A stretch of DNA of 64,000 nucleotides from Moraxella atlantae NBRC 14588 (GTDB lineage: Bacteria > Pseudomonadota > Gammaproteobacteria > Pseudomonadales > Moraxellaceae), in NCBI RefSeq assembly GCF_001591265.1, contig NZ_BCUL01000008.1, positions 1-64,000 of the forward strand, written 5' to 3'. The notes beneath the pieces were generated by a model. The model did no database searches, was not told the DNA's origin, and was given only the letters and a program-made list of their open reading frames with translations. Below, piece by piece: positions 30,920-39,457 of the stretch. The translations under genes and the position numbers were made by a program. How positions within the stretch are numbered: the stretch's first letter is position 1; each line of letters opens with the position of its first letter.

Positions 30920-30976
30920 ATAAGCCAGATGCTGCTAAGCAGCTTTTACGTGATCAACGTAAAAAAACTGGCTTAT
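30920..30976 (-). ncRNA. Three-stem structure after the lipoprotein gene
   Basis: Outer stem ATAAGCCAG (30920-30928) with CTGGCTTAT (30968-30976); inside it GCTGC-TAA-GCAGC (30931-30943) and TTTACGT-GATCA-ACGTAAA (30945-30963). On paper this is a three-way junction directly behind the stop codon of the minus-strand gene, before the terminator. It may be a 3' UTR stability element or a small RNA; not a family I recognise. Confidence 0.5.
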
Positions 30977-31392
30977 TATTGTTGGCTGGCATCAGGAATT
31001 GTGTTAGCGTTTGATGCATCTGGAATAGCAGTTGCATTGCTGTCTGCAGGCGCTGCCGTGGTATCAACTGGCGCAGCATTGGCATCAGCAGGTTCTACCG
31101 CATTGTCAGCTGGCATAGCAGTGGTATCAACAGGCGCAGTAGCAGTTGCGGTGTTGTCCATTGGCATTGCGCCAGCGTCCGCAGTTGCAGAGGCGTCAGC
31201 AGTTTCTACCACAACAGTAGAAGCAACGATGTTTGCGTCAGCAACATTTGAAGCAGGTACTTCAACAACTGCTGGTTCAGCAGTGGTGGTAGAAGCAGCG
31301 TCAGTAGCAGGTGCTTCTGGTTGTTTGTTACACGCGGTTAGGGCTAAAGCAGCGGCAACCACGCTAGATACAGCGATAAGTTTGGTATTCAT
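30976..31392 (-). CDS. Low-complexity Ala/Thr/Pro/Asp-rich lipoprotein
   Basis: 138 residues. Signal peptide with lipobox LALTAC (Cys21), then a tail made almost only of Ala, Thr, Val, Pro, Asp and Asn with loose repeats of PVDTTAxPAD, for example at residues 87-93 and 107-113. Probably a disordered, lipid-anchored envelope protein. No domain is recognised. Composition resembles the membrane protein at 48133. Confidence 0.75.
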   Translation of the reverse strand: MNTKLIAVSSVVAAALALTACNKQPEAPATDAASTTTAEPAVVEVPASNVADANIVASTVVVETADASATADAGAMPMDNTATATAPVDTTAMPADNAVEPADANAAPVDTTAAPADSNATAIPDASNANTIPDASQQ

Positions 31393-31743
31393 GAGGTATA
31401 CTCCATAGGAAAATAACCCCGTGCGTTAAACCATCTAACCGCTGGGCGATAGGACACACGGGCGTACAACGTTCCACATTTTAGCCGAAAATAATAGCAA
31501 ACAAAATAGCTTTTTATCCAAAATTGTAACAATTTGACAAACTGTAGCAAATTGCATTTACACTTGCACCTAGATAGGTGAGTTTTGACAAAATTGGTAA
31601 TGAAAACGACCAAATCGCTTAAATTTTAAAAAAAGATATCTTATTTGCGCTCGCTAAAAAATGACCTATTTTAACCCAATATGCAAGGTTTGAATAGGAT
31701 TTTTACAAAAAAGTTTGGGCTATGTTAAATTTTTAGCGTTTTT
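31393..31743. other. AT-rich spacer
   Basis: 351 bp between two minus-strand genes. Its high-coordinate part follows folA without an evident hairpin; its low part should hold the lipoprotein promoter (minus strand TAAAAT near 31480-31485). No gene, repeat or strong hairpin recognised. Confidence 0.4.
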
Positions 31744-32277
31744 TTAGTGTTGGCGTTGATAGTGAATGAAACGAAATGCCAAACCGCTTTGGTCATCGTG
31801 TTGCCATTCACTGGTTGTTTGGGCGACAAAATCCGCAGGAATGGTAGGGTAAAATGCCGTACCGTCGGGTATGTCAGTGTCCACTTCGGTGATCTCTAGG
31901 CGATCGGTGATTGGCATAGTTTCGCCAAATACGCGCTCACCGCCAATCAGCCACAGTGTCGTTACCTCACGTGCGCGCGCGTGCTCGGCGGCTTGTGTGA
32001 GTGCGTCATCTAGATTGTGACAAACAATGACATCCGCGTCCGTCATACGCGCTGCCCAATCTGTGTCACGGGTGATGACGATGTTGGCGCGGTTAGGTAG
32101 CGGTCTGCCCATGGATTCAAAGGTTTTGCGCCCCATGATGACCACACCGCGTTGGGTCAGGCGTTTAAAGTGTTGTAAATCCGCTGAAATGTACCACGGG
32201 AGCTGATTGTCTTTGCCAATCACGTGATTACGGCTAATGGCAGCGATTTGGGCGACTTCAAAGTGATGATAGCTCAT
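31744..32277 (-). CDS. folA: Dihydrofolate reductase
   Basis: NADPH-dependent reduction of dihydrofolate, needed to recycle folate oxidised by ThyA encoded just upstream. 177 residues: IAAISRNHVIGKDNQLPWYISADLQHFKRLT carries the folate site, VVIMGRKTFESMG and LIGGERVFGE the NADPH site. 43 bp after thyA; lgt-thyA-folA looks like one operon. Confidence 0.96.
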   Translation of the reverse strand: MSYHHFEVAQIAAISRNHVIGKDNQLPWYISADLQHFKRLTQRGVVIMGRKTFESMGRPLPNRANIVITRDTDWAARMTDADVIVCHNLDDALTQAAEHARAREVTTLWLIGGERVFGETMPITDRLEITEVDTDIPDGTAFYPTIPADFVAQTTSEWQHDDQSGLAFRFIHYQRQH

Positions 32278-32320
32278 GTTTGACCTGTGTGTTTTGCATT
32301 ATTTTGACGAAACGGTGCTG

Positions 32321-33181
32321 TTATACCGCGACATCGGCTTTGATTGTTGGATGGCATCGGTAGTTTTCGATGGTGATATCGGCAAAATCAAACGCAAAAA
32401 TGTCATCAACGGCAGGATTGAGGCGCAGTGTTGGCAGTGAGTAAGGGGTACGCGATAACTGCTCATGCACCTGTGCCAAATGATTTTGATAAATATGGCA
32501 GTCGCCGCCTGTCCAAATAAATTCGCCAACCTGTAACCCACAAACTTGTGCGACCATATGAGTCAAAAGCGCGTAACTGGCAATGTTAAATGGCACGCCC
32601 AAAAACAAATCCGCCGAGCGTTGGTATAACTGACACGACAGCCGCCCATCGGCAACAAAAAACTGGAACAAGGTGTGGCACGGTGGCAAGGCAACCTCGC
32701 CTGCTTCTTTGGGGTTCCAGCCCGATACAATCAAACGCCGAGAGTTGGGGTTGGTTTTGATTTCATCGATCAGCCAGCGAATTTGGTCAAAACCGTCTTG
32801 GTTGTAGCTGCCATCGTCGTTTTGACTTGCGCCAAAGTTGCGCCACTGGTGCCCATAAACCGCGCCCAGTTCGCCCTCAGGCTTACCAAAACGTGCGGTT
32901 TGCTCGGCGGTTGCCCATTCGTTCCAGATGCGCACGCCATGGTCTTGCAAATATTTAACATGCGTATCACCACGCAAAAACCACAACAGCTCATAAATCA
33001 CGCTTTTGGTATGGATTTTTTTGGTGGTTAAAAGTGGAAAACCATCGGTCAAATCAAAACGCATGTGCGCGCCAAAATAGCTTAGCGTACCCGTGCCCGT
33101 GCGGTCACCCTTAGGTGTACCGTGCGCCAAAACCCAACGCAACAGATCTAAATACGCGGCTTCATTTTTACTGGTAATCAT
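32321..33181 (-). CDS. thyA: Thymidylate synthase
   Basis: Makes dTMP from dUMP with methylenetetrahydrofolate. Catalytic Cys168 in [12 protein letters not shown]; also [32 protein letters not shown] and the folate-site end. 286 residues against 264 in E. coli, with a short insertion around [17 protein letters not shown]. Its ATG overlaps the lgt stop by 4 bp. Confidence 0.97.
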   Translation of the reverse strand: MITSKNEAAYLDLLRWVLAHGTPKGDRTGTGTLSYFGAHMRFDLTDGFPLLTTKKIHTKSVIYELLWFLRGDTHVKYLQDHGVRIWNEWATAEQTARFGKPEGELGAVYGHQWRNFGASQNDDGSYNQDGFDQIRWLIDEIKTNPNSRRLIVSGWNPKEAGEVALPPCHTLFQFFVADGRLSCQLYQRSADLFLGVPFNIASYALLTHMVAQVCGLQVGEFIWTGGDCHIYQNHLAQVHEQLSRTPYSLPTLRLNPAVDDIFAFDFADITIENYRCHPTIKADVAV

Positions 33182-34113
33182 GTGCGTGTCTCTTGTGTGT
33201 GTGCCCCATGTGTATGTGCTAACGGATGGCTGGTAGGCAGCCCGTCATAAATCGGGCGGCGGTACGCTTGCCACAGTAGCAACACGCCAAAAATCACCAT
33301 CGGTAGGCTGTACAACTGCCCCTTGCTCATCCAACCAAAAAATAACGCATAACCGACATCAGGCTGGCGGAAAAACTCGGTACAAAACCGTGCCACGCCA
33401 TAGCCCAGCAAAAATACCCCCGACACCGCCATACGTGGGCGCGGTTTGGCAGCAAACCACCACAGCAAAATAAATAACAGCACGCCCTCGGTAAACGCTT
33501 GATACAACTGTGACGGATGGCGCGGTAGCAGCCAATAGCCATTGACGTTTTCGGCAATGCGTTGCCACGCAGGGTGCAGCGACAACTGCTCATAGTCAGC
33601 ATTTGCCGCCTGCGGAAACAACATCAGCCAACTATAGCCACCTTCTGAGACGCGCCCCCACAGCTCACCGTTGATAAAATTGCCAATGCGTCCAAATAAT
33701 AGTCCCGTTGGCACACACGGCGCGATAAAATCCAACACATTAAAAATCGGCTTTTTGTACTTGCGCGCAAACAATAACATCGCCAGCAACACACCGACAA
33801 AACCGCCGTGAAACGACATACCACCTTGCTGAATTTTGAACAAATACAACGGGTTAGCTAAAAATTCGCTAAACTGATATAGCAGCACATAGCCAATGCG
33901 TCCGCCCAAAATTACACCCATCGCCCCATAAAATACCAAATCTGCCACCATATCAGGTGTCCAGTCTGCGCGCCGCTTGGTGCGATACCACGCCAGACCA
34001 TAGGCAAACGCAAACGCTAACAGGTACATTAGCCCATACCAGTGCGCCTGCACAAAACCTAAGTCCAGCGCGACGGGGTTGGGTTGGGGGTGAATTAAGG
34101 TCAGCACAATCAT
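33178..34113 (-). CDS. lgt: Prolipoprotein diacylglyceryl transferase
   Basis: Inner-membrane enzyme that adds diacylglycerol to the lipobox Cys of prolipoproteins; several lipoproteins in this window are its likely substrates. 311 residues, seven TM segments, with [13 protein letters not shown] (essential His) and the signature [14 protein letters not shown]. The C-terminus extends about 20 residues in a His/Thr-rich tail. First gene of lgt-thyA-folA, an order known from other gammaproteobacteria for lgt-thyA. Confidence 0.96.
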   Translation of the reverse strand: MIVLTLIHPQPNPVALDLGFVQAHWYGLMYLLAFAFAYGLAWYRTKRRADWTPDMVADLVFYGAMGVILGGRIGYVLLYQFSEFLANPLYLFKIQQGGMSFHGGFVGVLLAMLLFARKYKKPIFNVLDFIAPCVPTGLLFGRIGNFINGELWGRVSEGGYSWLMLFPQAANADYEQLSLHPAWQRIAENVNGYWLLPRHPSQLYQAFTEGVLLFILLWWFAAKPRPRMAVSGVFLLGYGVARFCTEFFRQPDVGYALFFGWMSKGQLYSLPMVIFGVLLLWQAYRRPIYDGLPTSHPLAHTHGAHTQETRT

Positions 34114-34251
34114 GGCACGTCCAGCAACAAGGCAGTTAAGCGGATAAAAAACGGCGGATGCTACGGCAAAAAATTTGCCAAAAATGGCGTTATCATAGCA
34201 TTTTTGCCAGCGTTTTTAGCATCATGGCGGCAAAAATTTCGCACAGCCGAC

Positions 34252-35010
34252 CTACAGGCGCACCGCCACGCCTTGCTGCGCCAAAAATTGCTTGGCTTGA
34301 CCAATTGTGTATTCGCCAAAGTGAAAAATGCTTGCTGCCAGCACCGCATCCGCGCCGCCTTCGGTGATACCATCCGCCAAATGCTGCAAATTGCCCACAC
34401 CGCCTGAGGCAATCACAGGCACACTGACCGTCTCGGTAATACGCCGCATCAAGGCCAAATCATAGCCGCGTTTAGTGCCGTCTGCGTCCATGGAGGTGAT
34501 CAACAATTCGCCTGCGCCCAAATCTGCCATGCGCACTGCCCAATCCACCGCGTCAATACCTGTCGGCTTACGCCCCCCATGGGTAAAAATCTCCCAACGC
34601 CCATCAGCGACTTGTTTGGCATCAATCGCCACCACGATGCATTGGTTGCCAAACCGTGCTGCCGCCTCCCCGACAAATTCGGGATGAAAAATCGCCGCTG
34701 AGTTGATTGCCACCTTATCCGCGCCTGCATTGAGCAGTTGGCGGATATCCTCAATTTTACGCACCCCACCGCCCACCGTCAGCGGTACAAACACCGTTGA
34801 CGCCATGCGCTCAACCATGTGATACGTCGTATCGCGCCCATGATGGGTAGCGGTGATATCCAAAAAGGTGATCTCATCTGCGCCTTGTTCATTGTAACGC
34901 TGTGCCACCTCGACAGGATCACCTGCGTCTTTAATATCGACAAATTGCACGCCCTTGACCACGCGACCGTTATCGACATCAAGGCAGGGGATAATACGTT
35001 TGGCAAGCAT
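34252..35010 (-). CDS. hisF: Imidazole glycerol phosphate synthase cyclase subunit HisF
   Basis: Cyclase half of IGP synthase in histidine synthesis, a TIM barrel. 252 residues: [18 protein letters not shown] with the catalytic Asp11, VGGGVRK near 82-88, Asp in [14 protein letters not shown] near 130, IASGGVG near 200. No other his gene lies beside it, so the pathway genes are scattered. Confidence 0.97.
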   Translation of the reverse strand: MLAKRIIPCLDVDNGRVVKGVQFVDIKDAGDPVEVAQRYNEQGADEITFLDITATHHGRDTTYHMVERMASTVFVPLTVGGGVRKIEDIRQLLNAGADKVAINSAAIFHPEFVGEAAARFGNQCIVVAIDAKQVADGRWEIFTHGGRKPTGIDAVDWAVRMADLGAGELLITSMDADGTKRGYDLALMRRITETVSVPVIASGGVGNLQHLADGITEGGADAVLAASIFHFGEYTIGQAKQFLAQQGVAVRL

Positions 35011-35155
35011 GCTAAGTCCTTTTTTAAATGAGTGAATTTAAGTGCGTTAATCAAGTGCGACACGGGCAAGGGTTGTGCTATGATGGCAATCTACACCACT
35101 TACCCAAAAATTTGGCGATTAAGTTGGTTATCATAGCTTGACTATGGCTAAATTA

Positions 35156-35344
35156 CTAGGGCGTGTCCCGATTTGGATAATGTGGCTAAAAATTGACGCA
35201 ATCGCCAGCAAAATAAAGCAAATTGTGCAGACAATATGGCAATATTAGCAAACTATTTAGCGCAATTTTGCCAGATTGAGGCATTTTTCGACCCTTAAAA
35301 TACTTTGTCCTAAATTATTGTTCTAAATTAAAGGCACGCCCTAG
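35156..35344. mobile_element. 189-bp mini-element with 10-bp inverted ends
   Basis: CTAGGGCGTG (35156-35165) and CACGCCCTAG (35335-35344) are perfect inverse copies bounding AT-rich non-coding sequence. CTAG at both ends could be the 4-bp target duplication made by IS5-type elements (YTAR), leaving GGGCGTG ends. It lies in the hisF-thrB spacer (35011-35383) and ends 39 bp before thrB, so it may carry or displace the thrB promoter. Confidence 0.55.
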
Positions 35345-35383
35345 ACAACGACCAGCTGCTATCTAAGTGAATTTGGAAAACCC

Positions 35384-36364
35384 ATGTCCGTTTACACCCA
35401 ACTTACCGAACAACAATTCAATGATTTTTGCCAAGCGTTTGGCGTGGCGTTTGCCCGTGCTATACCAATTACCCAAGGTATTAAAAACAGCAACTGGTTT
35501 ATTGAAACACAAACCGACGCGACAGGCACGCCATCGTGGGTATTGACGTTGTTTGAAGAGCGAAAACCACACGAAATCCAAAAAATGGCGATTATCCTAG
35601 ACCGCCTAAAAACCGATTTGCCCGTCGCTGCGCCCAAACGTGCCACCAACGGCGAATTTTTGCTGTATTTTGACAACAAAGCCATCACGCTTGCCCCTAA
35701 ATTAGCAGGCAGCCATCCTACGACGATTGACCGCGATATGTGTCGGCAGATGGGCGAGGCGTTGGCGGTGCTGCACGCGCGGCTGCAAGACTTGACCCCT
35801 GCAGCAAATTATGGCGTGGAGCTGTACCCGTGGCATCTGGTGCGTGACCGCGAAACCCAGTTTATGCCCAAAGATGAAGCCACCCTCATGCACGATATTT
35901 GGCAAGCGTATGACAATTTACCACATGATGCGTTGCCAACAGGGCTGTGTCATCTAGATATGTTTGCCGATAACACGCTATGGCAGGCAAAAGACGGCAA
36001 GCAAGTCTTAAGCGGTTTGCTAGATTTTACCGAAGTGAGCGTGGAGGCGTTTGTCATGGATATCGCCATCACCATCAATGACTTTTGCACGGCATGGGGC
36101 AATGCCGAAACAGGCGAGCGCGTGGCATTTGACCGCGACAAAATGCAGGCGTTTTTGGCGGGCTACCAAGCCGTGCGCCCATTGAATAATGCTGAGCAAC
36201 ACGCCTTGCCTGTGATGTTGGCAAAAGCGGCGGTGATTTTTTGGCTATTGCGCTTGAATGTGATTTATTACAATCGCCAACAGGGGCGCACAGGTGAGCA
36301 TATCATGGTCAAAAATCCTGATTTGATGAAGCGGTTGGCAGCGTATCATTGGGCGAATGTTTGA
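35384..36364 (+). CDS. thrB: Homoserine kinase, aminoglycoside-phosphotransferase type
   Basis: Phosphorylates homoserine in threonine synthesis; this is the Pseudomonas-type ThrB with APH fold, unrelated to the GHMP enzyme of E. coli. 326 residues: N-terminal MSVYTQLTEQQFNDF, ITQGIKNSNWF (nucleotide loop), and the catalytic GLCHLDMFADNTLW near 187-200. The gene ends in GTT TGA, where TGA belongs to the inserted mini-element; joining the flanks restores GTA TAA, so the protein is unchanged. Confidence 0.94.
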   Translation: MSVYTQLTEQQFNDFCQAFGVAFARAIPITQGIKNSNWFIETQTDATGTPSWVLTLFEERKPHEIQKMAIILDRLKTDLPVAAPKRATNGEFLLYFDNKAITLAPKLAGSHPTTIDRDMCRQMGEALAVLHARLQDLTPAANYGVELYPWHLVRDRETQFMPKDEATLMHDIWQAYDNLPHDALPTGLCHLDMFADNTLWQAKDGKQVLSGLLDFTEVSVEAFVMDIAITINDFCTAWGNAETGERVAFDRDKMQAFLAGYQAVRPLNNAEQHALPVMLAKAAVIFWLLRLNVIYYNRQQGRTGEHIMVKNPDLMKRLAAYHWANV

Positions 36365-36702
36365 CTTCCTCCCCTCCCTAAAGTGAGGGGATTCCTTCTG
36401 CAAGACGGTGAAGCCCCACCGCAAACCTAAGACAATGGCAACCGCCCGTACGACACACCGTACATCTTAGGTTCTTATTTTAAGCTAATCCTACCGTTAG
36501 GATTGTCATAGACACGAATTAGCTTAAGTGTGTGTTTGGAAACGTCTTACCAGTTAAGTTACTGCGTACTCGCAATTTAGTCTTAACTTAACTGTGGAAT
36601 GTAAGACATTGAATATAGTGAGATGAGTATAGCAAAACTCATCGCATTTAACAATTGCCTTATATCCACCGCCTGAAGTCGGTGGTTTTACGGCAACGAA
36701 TG
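36361..36702 (-). mobile_element. 342-bp mini-element, copy B, in the thrB stop codon
   Basis: Right end TTGACTTCC at 36361; left end CATTCGTTGCCG read from 36702 on the minus strand, after TTTAT. A promoter-like pair TTGTTA-17-TATACT is at 36626-36654 (minus). Stems: GTCTTAC/GTAAGAC around CAGTTAAGTTA/TAACTTAACTG, TTAAGCTAAT/ATTAGCTTAA with AATCCTA/TAGGATT inside, CCTAAGA/TCTTAGG, and CGGTG/CACCG near the right end. Covers most of the 36365-36752 spacer. Confidence 0.9.
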
Positions 36703-36752
36703 ATAAATAGTTGTTTATAACGTATTGTAAAGTAACGTGATTAGGTATTCCC

Positions 36753-37649
36753 ATGTGTCAGCTACTCGGCATGAATTGTAATACCCCCACCGACATTGGC
36801 TTTAGCTTTGCAGGCTTTCGGCGGCGCGGTGGGCTGACCGATCACCACGCGGATGGCTTTGGCATCGCATTTTTTGAGCCCAGTTCTGTGGAGGGGGCTG
36901 CGGCTGGCAGCCATATGGGTAAGGCAGGCTTGCGGTTATTTTATGACGACAAACCGAGCCACTGCTCACCGATTGCCGACTTGATCAACCATCACCCCAT
37001 CAAGGCGATGAACGTCATCGCGCATATTCGCAAAGCCACCCAAGGCAAACTGTGTCTTGCCAATACCCATCCGTTTGTGCGTGAAGTGTGGGGCGAGCAA
37101 TGGGCGTTTGCCCACAATGGACAATTACAAAGCGAATTTATCGCCCGATTGCCAAACGTGAGCACACAATATCAGCCCGTGGGCAGCACCGATTCGGAGC
37201 AAGCGTTTTGCTATTTGCTCAATCGCCTCAAACAAGCCTTTGATGCCCCGCCCAATGACGCGACGTTGTTTGCGTTTTTGACCCAAATTTGTCGTGAATT
37301 GGCAGGACAAGGCTTGTTTAATTGCTTATTGTCTAACGGTCGCTGGCAGTTGGCATACGCTGGCAGTTTGTTGTTTTACTTGACCCGTCAAGCACCATTT
37401 GGGCAGGCAACGCTTGCTGATGATGACTTGTCGATTGACTTTAGCGAGGTCACCACCGACAACGACAAAGTCACCGTATTGGTCACCATTCCTTTGACCA
37501 GTAACGAAATCTGGCAACAGCTGGCAGTCGATGAATGCGTGGTTTTTGAGCAAGGCAGCAAGGTATTTGCCGACCGTCCCGACGCACCGCGCTATTTGAG
37601 CATTGATGAAGGCATTGCTATCGCTCGCCGCGTTGGCGCAAGTGTGTAA
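36753..37649 (+). CDS. yafJ: YafJ-type class II glutamine amidotransferase
   Basis: 298-residue Ntn-type amidotransferase domain standing alone. Nucleophile Cys2 directly after Met (MCQLLGMNCNTP), GGLTDHHADGFG, HIRKATQG (near 92) and FAHNGQL match the GATase_7/YafJ group. Partner and product are unknown; such proteins lack the synthase domain of GlmS or PurF. The start is 50 bp from mini-element copy B. Confidence 0.9.
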   Translation: MCQLLGMNCNTPTDIGFSFAGFRRRGGLTDHHADGFGIAFFEPSSVEGAAAGSHMGKAGLRLFYDDKPSHCSPIADLINHHPIKAMNVIAHIRKATQGKLCLANTHPFVREVWGEQWAFAHNGQLQSEFIARLPNVSTQYQPVGSTDSEQAFCYLLNRLKQAFDAPPNDATLFAFLTQICRELAGQGLFNCLLSNGRWQLAYAGSLLFYLTRQAPFGQATLADDDLSIDFSEVTTDNDKVTVLVTIPLTSNEIWQQLAVDECVVFEQGSKVFADRPDAPRYLSIDEGIAIARRVGASV

Positions 37650-37685
37650 GGTTAATTTTTTAGGATAAAAAAGTTAGGTTAAACC

Positions 37686-38591
37686 ATGCTCAAAGTCGCC
37701 TTTTCGCCGATTTTTGTCTATCATGTGCCCGAACGCCACCGCTTTCCTATGCAAAAATATCCACTGATGGTTGAACGACTGTTGGCAGAAGGTACGCTCA
37801 GTGAAGCCAATTTATTTGCCCCAACGCCTGCAACTGATGATGAGATTTTGACCACCCACACCGCCGCATACTGGCACGCGCTGCAAACACAAACCCTTGA
37901 TCGCAAAGCGGCACGCGCGATTGGTTTTGAGATGACCCCGCAACTGGTCGAGCGCGCGCGTTATATTAGCCATGCCAGTTACGAGTGCGCGCTGTACGCC
38001 CAGCAATACGGCGTGGCGATGAACGTGGCAGGTGGCACACACCATGCGTTTGCTGATCATGGTGAAGGCTTTTGTGTGCTCAATGATTTTGCGATCACCA
38101 GTAACTTGCTACTCAAGCGTGGGCAGGCGCGGCAGATTTTAATTGTGGATTTGGATGTCCATCAAGGCAACGGCACGGCGAGCATTTTTGCTAATGAGCC
38201 GCGCGTGTTTACCTTTAGTATGCACGGGGCAAAAAACTACCCGTTTCGCAAGCAGGTATCGGATTTGGATATCGAGCTTGCCAACGACACAGGCGATGAT
38301 GAATATTTGACGATTTTGGGCGACACCCTACCCAGACTAATCAACGAGGTTAAACCCGATATGCTGTTGTATCAAGCCGCTGTTGATGTGTTGGCGACTG
38401 ACAAACTGGGCAAATTGGCATTGACGCAAACAGGCTGTTTGGCGCGTGATGAAATCGTGTTCAACCATGCCAAGCAGCACGGCATCCCCGTGGCGGTGAG
38501 TATGGGCGGTGGCTATTCGGCAGACGTGGATGACGTGGTCGAGGCGCACTGCAACACATTTCGCTTAGCGCAGCGCTTGTATTTTTCTTAA
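37686..38591 (+). CDS. Histone-deacetylase-family amidohydrolase
   Basis: 301-residue zinc-dependent deacetylase fold. His119-His120 in GGTHHAFAD are the charge-relay pair; zinc ligands are Asp157 and His159 in DLDVHQGNGT, with a third Asp in VDVLATDKLG. Bacterial members deacetylate acetoin-linked enzymes, polyamines or other small amides; the closest group is the short class often annotated as acetylpolyamine or AcuC-like. 37 bp after yafJ, so probably co-transcribed. Flanked by mini-elements B and C. Confidence 0.9.
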   Translation: MLKVAFSPIFVYHVPERHRFPMQKYPLMVERLLAEGTLSEANLFAPTPATDDEILTTHTAAYWHALQTQTLDRKAARAIGFEMTPQLVERARYISHASYECALYAQQYGVAMNVAGGTHHAFADHGEGFCVLNDFAITSNLLLKRGQARQILIVDLDVHQGNGTASIFANEPRVFTFSMHGAKNYPFRKQVSDLDIELANDTGDDEYLTILGDTLPRLINEVKPDMLLYQAAVDVLATDKLGKLALTQTGCLARDEIVFNHAKQHGIPVAVSMGGGYSADVDDVVEAHCNTFRLAQRLYFS

Positions 38592-38608
38592 GCCAACTAT
38601 TTTTGCAA

Positions 38609-38950
38609 TTGACTTCCTCCCCTCCCTAAAGTGAGGGGATTCCTTCTGCAAGACGGTGAAGCCCCACCGCAAACCTAAGACAATGGCAACCGCCCGTACG
38701 ACACACCGTACATCTTAGGTTCTTATTTCAAGCTAATCCTACCGTTAGGATTGTCTTAGACACGAATTAGCTTAAGTGTGTGTTTGGAAACGTCTTACCA
38801 GTTAAGTTACTGCGTACTCGCAATTTAGTCTTAACTTAACTGTGGAATGTAAGACATTGAATATAGTGAGATGAGTATAGCAAATCTTATAGAGTTAAGC
38901 AATTGCCTTATATCCACCGCCTAAAGGCGGTGGTTTTACGGCAACGAATG
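38609..38950 (-). mobile_element. 342-bp mini-element, copy C
   Basis: Same ends as the other copies (TTTAT flank at the left end, GTCAA at the right end). Its left-end stem is fully paired (CCACCGCC/GGCGGTGG). Promoter-like pair TTGCTT-17-TATACT at 38874-38902 (minus): the -35 and spacer sequence have changed but spacing is kept. The right-end stem is of the GGTG/CACC form, as in copy B. The remaining spacer to 39076 shows nothing clear. Confidence 0.9.
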
Positions 38951-39076
38951 ATAAAAATTGGGTAGTGGTTTGGGCTATATTATTTCCCAAGCATTAGACC
39001 AAAGGACTAGCGTTTTTTGGACTGATGCTAAGCTTGGTTTTCATCAGACTATCCTTTTTAACGAAAATTCAACCGC

Positions 39077-39457
39077 TTAGCGATTTGCCCACCAGTCATA
39101 ACACGCTAAGCCCAACGCCGTGCAAATCAGCGAACCGCCCACATGCACGGCAATGCCCGTCAGAGCCGCCATAAGCCGCGTACGCTGCAACAAATCTAAC
39201 ATCTCAAGCGAAAACGTGGAAAATGTCGTCAATGCGCCACAAAATCCTGTCACCAATAGCAATTTGATATTCGGGCTAAGTGTGCTGTTGGCAAGCCATG
39301 CGGTGGCTAAGCCGATGATAAACGCGCCTAATAAGTTTGCTGTCAGCGTACCAAGTGGCAGGCTGACGAACAGCGGATTGAGCCATTGACCAATGCCCCA
39401 ACGCAGCCACGCGCCAAGCACTGCACCAACAGCAATAGCAAGTAGCGAATACGGCAA
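39077..39457 (-). CDS. crcB: Fluoride exporter CrcB/Fluc
   Basis: Small dual-topology fluoride channel, 126 residues, four TM helices. GAFIIGLATAW and GFCGALTTFSTFSLEM are the family pore motifs. It starts with TTG directly after the stop of the upstream aminotransferase gene, with no spacer, so it is probably translated by coupling. A single crcB suggests a homodimer. Confidence 0.92.
   Translation of the reverse strand: MPYSLLAIAVGAVLGAWLRWGIGQWLNPLFVSLPLGTLTANLLGAFIIGLATAWLANSTLSPNIKLLLVTGFCGALTTFSTFSLEMLDLLQRTRLMAALTGIAVHVGGSLICTALGLACYDWWANR

Noticed and set aside
36554-36754. Open frame of 66 codons inside mini-element B (and the similar one at 52282-52860 over copy D)
   Set aside because: These frames run through the palindromic repeats and, at copy D, antisense through ppx; the sequence conservation follows stems rather than codons.
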